DNA of 9,739 nucleotides from positions 1 to 9,739 of the forward strand of contig JACQUS010000053.1 of NCBI GenBank assembly GCA_016210125.1. The letters are read 5' to 3'. The stretch is from Chloroflexota bacterium. Lineage in GTDB: Bacteria; Chloroflexota; UBA6077; FW602-bin22; JACQUS01. A program made the position numbers and the translations under genes. Below are positions 5,261 through 9,739 of this stretch, one piece after another. The number at the start of each line of letters is the position of its first letter. Within the stretch, counting starts at the first letter, position 1. The notes beneath the pieces are model-generated. The model was not told the DNA's origin and did no database searches. It was given only the letters and a program-made list of their open reading frames with translations.

Positions 5261-6889
5261 GTGACCTCGCCCCCTGGCCCCCTCTCCGGCGCGGAGAGGG
5301 GGAGCACCACGACGACCCGCGGCGGCGCCCGGCGCATCGCCGGTGCCATGCTCATCATGATGGCTGCCTTCGTGGCCAGCCGCGCCACCGGGCTGGCGCG
5401 CGACGTCGTCTTCGGCCACCAGTTCGGCACGAGCCCGGCCTACGCCGCATTCCTGGCGGCGAACCAGATCCCCGACCTGCTCTTCCAGGTGCTCGCCGGC
5501 GGCGCGGTGGCCTCGGCGTTCATCCCCGTCTTCGCCGGTCTGCTCGCGGCGCGGCAGGAGGCCGAGGCCTGGCGGCTGGTCTCGGCGCTGTTCACTGTCG
5601 CCGCGCTGGTCATGCTGCCGATCGTCGCCGCGCTCTGGCTAGCCGCGCCGCTGGTCGTCGGCCTGCTGGCGCCCGGCTTTGGCCCCGAGCTACGCGCCTT
5701 AGCCGCCGACCTCACGCGCGTCATGCTGCCGGCGCCGCTCTTCTTCACCTGGGGTTGCTTGGCGACGAGCGTTCTGCAGACGTACCACCGCTTCTTGCTG
5801 CCGGCGCTCGCGCCGACGGTCTATAACCTGGCGCTCATCGGCGGCGCGCTGGCCGCCGGCTTCCTGCCGCCGGACGAGCGTCGCGTGTTCGCTCTGGCTG
5901 GCGGCGCGCTCGTCGGCTCGGTCCTCTTCCTCGCAGTGCAGGTGCCGGGGCTGGTCGCCCAGCGCGCGCGTCTCCGGCCGCTGCTCGCCCTGGGCAGCCC
6001 GGCGCTGCGTCAGGTTGGCCTGCTGATGCTGCCGCGTGCCCTGGGCCTCGCCGTGGCGCAGCTCAACCTGCTCGTTGCGCTCTACTTCGCCTCAGGTATG
6101 CCCGAGCGCTACGCGGCACTGATGTATGCCTACCGGCTGATGATGCTGCCGCTGGGCGTCTTCGGTATGGCGCTGGGCACGGCCGTTTTCCCGACACTCG
6201 CTGCCCAGGCGGCCCAGGGCACGCAGGAAGCGCTGCGGACGACACTCGCGGGCACGCTGCGCGTGGTGCTGTTTCTGACGCTGCCGGCGGCGCTGGGTCT
6301 GATGCTGCTAGGCGAGCCGATCGTCCGGGCGCTCTTCGAGCGTGGCGACTTCCGGCCTGACGCCACCGCGGCGACAGCGGCGGCCCTGTCGTTCTACGCA
6401 CTGGCGCTCGTCGCCCAAGCGGCCGTCGAGATTCTCACCCGCGGCTTTTACGCCCTGCGCGACACGCGGACGCCGGTGGCCATCGGCGCCGTGGCGATGG
6501 GCGTCAACGTCGTCGCCAGCGCGCTGCTGGTCGTGGACCTCGGCCACCGCGGGCTGGCATTGGCGCTGGCACTGGCCTCGGCCTGCGAGGCGGCGCTGCT
6601 GCTGGGGCTGCTGCGGCGGCGCCTCGGCGGGCTGGCGCTCCGGGCGCTCGGCGGGACGCTCTGGCGCGCCGCGGCGGCAGCGGCGGCGATGGGTGGGGCG
6701 GTGGTCTGGCTGCGCGAGAACATCGCCCTGCTGCGCGCAGCCGAGGAGCTGCCGCGCCTCGCCGGCCTGGCGGGTGTCGTCGCCGTGGGAGTCATCATCT
6801 TCCTCGCCGCGTCCTGGGTCCTCGGCGCGCGCGAGGTGCGCGAGGTCAGCGCACTCGTCCGACGGCCGGCGCGGGGCGACGCCCGCTAG
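5261..6889 (+). CDS. murJ: MurJ, lipid II flippase (MviN family)
   Basis: An integral membrane protein of the MOP exporter superfamily that flips lipid II to the outer face. With a GTG start at 5261 it has 542 residues and hydrophobic segments throughout, consistent with the 14 helices of the family. SRATGLARD (40-48) gives Arg41 and Arg47, equal to the essential Arg18 and Arg24 of E. coli MurJ. ALMYAYRLMMLPLGVFGMALGTAVFPTL holds the counterpart of Arg270. The E. coli Arg52/Arg53 site reads Phe75-Gln76 in IPDLLFQVLAGGAVASAF, a difference I believe occurs in other non-proteobacterial MurJ proteins. The start is two bases after gatD and lies in the hairpin repeat, so the first 15 or so residues (TSPPGPLSGAERGS) are repeat-derived. 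The next in-frame start, ATG 5348, would clip the first helix. The long upstream open frame overlaps gatD and is not used. Confidence 0.93.
   Translation: MTSPPGPLSGAERGSTTTTRGGARRIAGAMLIMMAAFVASRATGLARDVVFGHQFGTSPAYAAFLAANQIPDLLFQVLAGGAVASAFIPVFAGLLAARQEAEAWRLVSALFTVAALVMLPIVAALWLAAPLVVGLLAPGFGPELRALAADLTRVMLPAPLFFTWGCLATSVLQTYHRFLLPALAPTVYNLALIGGALAAGFLPPDERRVFALAGGALVGSVLFLAVQVPGLVAQRARLRPLLALGSPALRQVGLLMLPRALGLAVAQLNLLVALYFASGMPERYAALMYAYRLMMLPLGVFGMALGTAVFPTLAAQAAQGTQEALRTTLAGTLRVVLFLTLPAALGLMLLGEPIVRALFERGDFRPDATAATAAALSFYALALVAQAAVEILTRGFYALRDTRTPVAIGAVAMGVNVVASALLVVDLGHRGLALALALASACEAALLLGLLRRRLGGLALRALGGTLWRAAAAAAAMGGAVVWLRENIALLRAAEELPRLAGLAGVVAVGVIIFLAASWVLGAREVREVSALVRRPARGDAR
5262..5304. 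repeat. Dispersed-type hairpin repeat at the gatD-murJ junction
   Basis: CCCCCTCTCC (5278-5287) pairs perfectly over ten bases with GGAGAGGGGG (5293-5302) around a five-base loop. The flank TGACCTCGCCCCCTGG on the left completes a pattern common as a scattered repeat in many GC-rich genomes, usually seen as translated fragments such as 'TSPP.PLS..ERG'. That recognition is from memory, not a search. No T-run follows, and the operon continues, so it is probably not a terminator, though a strong hairpin here could lower downstream expression or protect the upstream message. Confidence 0.65.
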
Positions 6890-6890
6890 A

Positions 6891-6899
6891 TGGTATACT
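6891..6899 (+). promoter_or_regulatory. Extended -10 promoter after murJ
   Basis: TG-G-TATACT (6891-6899) matches an extended -10 element with five of six hexamer matches and begins two bases after the murJ stop. The form is the same as the murT promoter at 3019-3027 (TG-N-TATA[G/C]T, no good -35). A transcript would start near 6906 and run through the structured region to lepA. Confidence 0.5.
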
Positions 6900-6907
6900 T
6901 TGGGCGG

Positions 6908-7018
6908 ATGTGCCCCGAGCCCTTAGCGAGCCGCCCTTGTAAGCCGGAACGGCTCGCTACGCTCAAGGGTCACCTCTGGGGAGGCGAATACTATTTCACC
7001 TTGGCGATGGCGACATGA
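6908..7018 (+). CDS. Possible 36-residue micro-ORF in the lepA leader
   Basis: An ATG eight bases after the TATACT box opens a 36-codon frame ending in TGA at 7016-7018. The peptide begins MCPEPLASRPCKPERL and ends YYFTLAMAT. If transcription starts near 6906 it would be nearly leaderless. There is no ribosome site, and most of the frame overlaps the hairpin at 6913-6981, so base pairing could explain the sequence without any coding role. The peptide resembles nothing I know. Confidence 0.12.
   Translation: MCPEPLASRPCKPERLATLKGHLWGGEYYFTLAMAT
6913..6981 (+). promoter_or_regulatory. Structured RNA candidate in the lepA leader
   Basis: Three stems nest around one loop. CCCCGAG (6913-6919) pairs with CTC-T-GGGG (6974-6981, one bulge). 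CCCTT (6920-6924) pairs with AAGGG (6965-6969). AGCGAGCCG (6925-6933) pairs perfectly with CGGCTCGCT (6950-6958). The loop CCCTTG (6934-6939) can also pair with CAAGGG (6964-6969), so two structures compete for the same strand. It starts about seven bases after the predicted transcript start. It resembles no riboswitch or T-box I recognise and lacks a T-run. Leader regulation, a small RNA or a repeat-derived hairpin are all open. Confidence 0.4.
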
Positions 7019-7074
7019 GTAGGGGCGATCCTTGTGATCGCCCAGATCGGGGCGAAGACAAGCTTCGCTCCTAC
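7019..7074. repeat. Two-hairpin inverted repeat element (REP/MITE-like)
   Basis: The ends GTAGG (7019-7023) and CCTAC (7070-7074) are inverted, and the whole arms are imperfectly complementary. Each arm is also a hairpin by itself. On the left GGGCGATC (7023-7030) pairs with GATCGCCC (7036-7043) around CTTGT. On the right GGGCGAAG (7050-7057) pairs with CTTCGCTC (7063-7070) around ACAAG. It has the form of a twin REP unit. No coding potential is present. Confidence 0.7.
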
Positions 7075-7135
7075 AATGACCCGGCCACCATGAAGCAGCA
7101 GAAGAATCCGCAGCCTGCCGGGCGCACGGGTTGCG

Positions 7136-7162
7136 CATGCTTCGGCCTTTGGCCCTAGCATG
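7136..7162. repeat. Small hairpin upstream of lepA
   Basis: CATGCT (7136-7141) pairs with AGCATG (7157-7162), and GGCC (7144-7147) with GGCC (7151-7154) around a TTT loop. A symmetric two-base bulge separates the stems. No T-run follows, so it is a weak candidate for a terminator; it could be part of the lepA leader. Confidence 0.4.
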
Positions 7163-7235
7163 ACAGACCGCCGCCCCTCACGAACGCCACGGCTGCTTAC
7201 GCGTCGCCAGAAAACGATACGCTGAGTCTTGGTGT

Positions 7236-9035
7236 ATGACGCCTCAGAGCCTGATTCGCAACTTTTGCATCATTGCCCACATCGACCACGGCAAGACGAC
7301 GCTCTCCGACCGCCTCCTGGAACGCACGGGCACGGTCAGCGCGCGCGACATGACCGAGCTGGTCCTCGACTCGATGGACCTCGAGCGCGAGAAGGGCATC
7401 ACCATCAAGGCCCGCGCCGTGCGCATGCAGTATGCCGCGCGGGACGGGCAGAGCTACCAGCTCAACCTCATCGACACGCCCGGCCACGTCGACTTCTCCT
7501 ACGAGGTGAGCCGCAGCCTGGCCGCGTGCGAGGGCGCGCTGCTGGTGGTCGACGCCTCGCAAGGCATCGAGGCGCAGACGCTGGCCAACACCTACCTCGC
7601 GATGGAGCACGACCTCGTGCTCATCCCGGTGGTAAACAAGATCGACCTGCCCAACGCCAACCCGGAGCACGTCGCGGAGGAGATCGAGCGCGTCATCGGC
7701 ATGCCGCGGGCGGAGGTGATCTTCGCTTCGGCGAAGGAAGGCGTCGGCGTCGACGAGATTCTGGAAGCGGTCGTGCACCGCCTCCCTCCGCCGCGCGGCC
7801 ACCTGCGCCAGCCGCTGCGGGCGCTGATCTTCGACTCGCACTACGACTCGTACAAGGGCGTCATGGCCTACGTGCGCGTCGTCGACGGCGCCGTGCGCGC
7901 TGGCTCGCGCATCTGGATGATGGCCACCGAGCAGATGGCCGAGGTGCTAGAGGTTGGCGTCTTCGGGCCTGACCTCGCACCGGTGGGCGAGCTAGCGGCC
8001 GGCGAGGTGGGCTACGTGGCCACCGGCCTGAAGAACGTGCGCGAGTCGCGCGTCGGCGACACCATCACCGAGGCGGCGAATCCGGCCGACCAGCCGCTGC
8101 CAGGCTACCGTCCGGTCAAGCCGATGGTCTTCGCCGGCCTCTACCCAGTTGAGAGCCACGACTACGCGCTGCTGCGCGACGCGCTCGACAAGCTGAAGCT
8201 GAACGACGCGGCGCTGGTCTACGAGCCGGAGAGCTCGGCCGCGCTCGGCTTCGGCTTTCGCTGCGGCTTTCTCGGCCTGCTGCACATGGAGATCGTCCAG
8301 GAGCGGCTGGAGCGTGAGTACGCGCTGGAGCTGCTGACGACGGCCCCGAGCGTCGAGTATCGCGTCGAGACCACCGATGGCGGCGAGCTGTACGTGCATA
8401 GCCCGCAAGAGCTGCCCTCGCCCAACCACATCGCCGAGATCGCCGAGCCCTGGCTCGAGCTCACCATCATCACCCCATCGCGTTACATCGGTGCGATTAT
8501 GGACCTGGTGACCACCCGGCGCGGCACGTCGAAGCGTATGGAGTACCTGGACGAGCAGCGCGTCGTGCTGACCTACGACCTGCCGCTGGCCGAGATGCTC
8601 GTCGACTTCTACGATCAGCTCAAATCGCGCACACAAGGCTACGCGTCGCTCGACTACTCGTTCAGCGAATTCCTCCCTGGCCGCCTGGTGCGGCTCGACG
8701 TGCTCGTGAACGGCCTGCCGGTCGATGCGCTCTCGCTCATCACCCACGCCGAGAAGGCTCACGCGCGCGGCAAAGAGCTCGTCGAGAAGCTGCGCAAGCT
8801 GATCCCACGCCAGCTCTTCGACGTGCCGCTCCAGGCGGCCATCGGCAGCCGCGTGGTCGCCCGCGAGACGATCCCCGCGATGCGTAAGAACGTGCTGGCG
8901 AAGTGCTATGGCGGGGACGTGACGCGCAAGCGCAAGCTGTTGGAGAAGCAGGCGGAAGGCAAGAAGCGACTTAAGCGCGTCGGGCAGGTGGAGATCCCGC
9001 AAGAGGCGTTCATGGCCGTCCTGCGGCTGGGGTAG
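7236..9035 (+). CDS. lepA: LepA, elongation factor 4 (ribosome back-translocase GTPase)
   Basis: LepA is a ribosome-binding GTPase related to EF-G, linked to translation under stress and to initiation or ribosome assembly. The GTPase motifs are all present: AHIDHGKT (14-21), the switch region with DLEREKGITIKA (48-59), DTPGH (80-84), NKID (134-137) and SAK (165-167). His84 is the expected catalytic histidine. The C-terminal LepA-specific part is intact, with KSRTQGYASLDYSF near 460-475 and KCYGGDVTRKRKLLEKQ followed by the lysine-rich GKKRLKR end. The length of 599 is the family norm. The ATG at 7236 is set by the conserved IRNFCIIAHID just after it, but the ribosome site is poor (only GGTG nearby). 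The G1 motif has Thr rather than the Ser of E. coli after the lysine, a common variant. The following hydrolase gene starts 31 bases on and may be cotranscribed. Confidence 0.98.
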   Translation: MTPQSLIRNFCIIAHIDHGKTTLSDRLLERTGTVSARDMTELVLDSMDLEREKGITIKARAVRMQYAARDGQSYQLNLIDTPGHVDFSYEVSRSLAACEGALLVVDASQGIEAQTLANTYLAMEHDLVLIPVVNKIDLPNANPEHVAEEIERVIGMPRAEVIFASAKEGVGVDEILEAVVHRLPPPRGHLRQPLRALIFDSHYDSYKGVMAYVRVVDGAVRAGSRIWMMATEQMAEVLEVGVFGPDLAPVGELAAGEVGYVATGLKNVRESRVGDTITEAANPADQPLPGYRPVKPMVFAGLYPVESHDYALLRDALDKLKLNDAALVYEPESSAALGFGFRCGFLGLLHMEIVQERLEREYALELLTTAPSVEYRVETTDGGELYVHSPQELPSPNHIAEIAEPWLELTIITPSRYIGAIMDLVTTRRGTSKRMEYLDEQRVVLTYDLPLAEMLVDFYDQLKSRTQGYASLDYSFSEFLPGRLVRLDVLVNGLPVDALSLITHAEKAHARGKELVEKLRKLIPRQLFDVPLQAAIGSRVVARETIPAMRKNVLAKCYGGDVTRKRKLLEKQAEGKKRLKRVGQVEIPQEAFMAVLRLG

Positions 9036-9052
9036 CGGCACAGGACGCTGCC

Positions 9053-9058
9053 GAGGTG
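9053..9058 (+). promoter_or_regulatory. Ribosome binding site of the downstream hydrolase
   Basis: GAGGTG (9053-9058) lies eight bases before the GTG at 9067. It supports that GTG as the start, and no other in-frame start lies between it and the lepA stop. Confidence 0.6.
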
Positions 9059-9066
9059 GTGCGACG

Positions 9067-9739
9067 GTGCGCGCCTTGCTCGTGGTCTTGGCGCTCGCGC
9101 TCGTCCTGCTGGCTGGGCTGGCTCTCACCTTGCGCCTGCCCACGCACCTCAAGGTCCTCTTCCTCGTCGCACAGGAGTTCCCGCAGGTTCCGGTCAAGCC
9201 ACTCAGCCTGCTGAGCGCACCGCCCACGCGGCAGCAGATCCGACTCGACGCGCCACACGGCGCGGTGGTCGCCGACGTGTTCCTACCCAACCAGCTCGTC
9301 GGGGAAGTCGCCGCGGGCTCGCGGCCGGCGGTGGTCATCGCCATGGGCGTCAAGACGGCCGAGCGCGACCGGCCGCTGTTGCTGCACCTCGGCGATACGC
9401 TGAGCCGGCTAGGCTACGTCGCCGTCTGGCCACGCTCCGAGGTTCTCGACCAGGGCGTCTCGACCTTCGAAGAGCCGGAGACGTTCGTCCGCGCCGTGCT
9501 CTACGCCGCGCAGCTCCCGCAGGTCGACCCGCGGCGCATCTCCTTCGCCGGCTTCTCGATCGGCTCGTCGATCGCGCTGGTCGCCGCCACCGACCGGCGC
9601 GTCACCGACCACGTGCGCGCGATCATCTTCTTCGGCGGCTACTACGACGCCTTCGAGTACCTGCTGAGCCTGGCGACGGGCACCGTGCAGCTCGACGGCG
9701 CGGTCACCCCGTGGTCGCCGGCCGAAGGCGCGGTGAACC
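9067..9739 (+). CDS. Membrane-anchored alpha/beta hydrolase (dienelactone-hydrolase-like), 3' end cut
   Basis: The first 224 residues of an alpha/beta hydrolase are present. A strongly hydrophobic N-terminus (residues 3-23, Leu/Val/Ala-rich after one Arg) should be a signal anchor or signal peptide, placing the enzyme outside the membrane. No lipobox cysteine is seen. The core then shows PAVVIAMGVKTAERD (87-101), where the oxyanion loop is expected. AVWPRSEVLDQG (119-130) follows, then the nucleophile elbow FAGFSIGSS (160-168) with Ser164 in the G-F-S-I-G pattern. The catalytic acid and His would lie beyond the window edge. The substrate is unknown; esterase, lipase or dienelactone-type hydrolase are all possible. 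It follows lepA by 31 bases on the same strand and may share its transcript, though no functional link is evident. Confidence 0.8.
   Translation, partial: MRALLVVLALALVLLAGLALTLRLPTHLKVLFLVAQEFPQVPVKPLSLLSAPPTRQQIRLDAPHGAVVADVFLPNQLVGEVAAGSRPAVVIAMGVKTAERDRPLLLHLGDTLSRLGYVAVWPRSEVLDQGVSTFEEPETFVRAVLYAAQLPQVDPRRISFAGFSIGSSIALVAATDRRVTDHVRAIIFFGGYYDAFEYLLSLATGTVQLDGAVTPWSPAEGAVN

Larger units (their letters stand above)
6890..7235. other. 346-base intergenic region before lepA
   Basis: No convincing gene is present. In order it holds an extended -10 promoter (6891-6899), a long nested hairpin (6913-6981), a two-hairpin repeat (7019-7074), a small hairpin (7136-7162) and the weak lepA start region. 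There is no T-rich terminator after murJ, so read-through into lepA is possible. The leader made from 6891 would be about 330 bases. No tRNA fold or known riboswitch pattern was recognised. Confidence 0.6.

Noticed and set aside
5278..5302. Rho-independent terminator between gatD and murJ
   Set aside because: The stem is strong but is followed by GAGCACC rather than a T-run, and murJ begins within it on the same strand.
6913..7000. T-box or known riboswitch upstream of lepA
   Set aside because: There is no T-box core sequence, no specifier arrangement and no terminator with a T-run, and lepA is not an amino-acid or tRNA-charging gene.
6923..7138. 71-codon minus-strand frame upstream of lepA
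   Set aside because: It reads across the hairpin and the twin-hairpin repeat; the 'GDHKDRPYS' stretch is simply the translated repeat, a frequent source of false genes.
7992..9353. 453-codon open frame on the minus strand across lepA and the hydrolase
   Set aside because: It spans two real genes in antisense, has low-complexity His/Arg/Gln/Leu composition and no recognisable domain or ribosome site.
1..9739. CRISPR array, tRNA or rRNA genes, transposase or phage genes
   Set aside because: No regularly spaced direct repeats, cloverleaf-like segments, conserved rRNA stretches or mobile-element proteins were seen on either strand.

Overview
The window is a 9.7 kb stretch of very GC-rich bacterial DNA carrying seven protein genes plus one possible micro-ORF. 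The best taxonomic guess is Chloroflexota (moderate confidence). This rests on a MurT/GatD pair, which is known from Gram-positives, Actinobacteria and Chloroflexota, on the MurJ subtype, and on GC-rich hairpin repeats at gene boundaries of a kind I associate with such genomes. No sequence search was possible.

Left part (1-2858). A class III (CaiB/BaiF) CoA-transferase runs leftward off the window edge from a good divergent promoter. A 520-base gap holding several hairpins separates it from a rightward single-domain threonine/serine dehydratase. That gene converges on a small leftward SnoaL-like (NTF2-fold) protein.

Centre (2859-6889). A divergent promoter region leads into a tight operon, murT-gatD-murJ, with 2-base gaps. 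MurT and GatD form the lipid II isoglutaminyl synthase that amidates the D-Glu of lipid II on the inner membrane face. MurJ is the flippase that moves lipid II outward. The operon thus joins the last cytoplasmic modification of the cell-wall precursor to its export. MurT may be translated from a leaderless GTG. The MurJ start lies in a dispersed hairpin repeat.

Right part (6890-9739). A 346-base gap contains an extended -10 promoter, a long nested hairpin with competing pairings, and a two-hairpin repeat whose two arms differ by compensating substitutions. The gap precedes lepA (elongation factor 4). After a 31-base spacer comes a membrane-anchored alpha/beta hydrolase that runs off the right edge.

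I see no CRISPR array, rRNA, tRNA, transposase or phage gene, and no obviously new multi-gene system. The most interesting signals are the lipid II amidation/flipping operon and the structured non-coding DNA at almost every gene junction.
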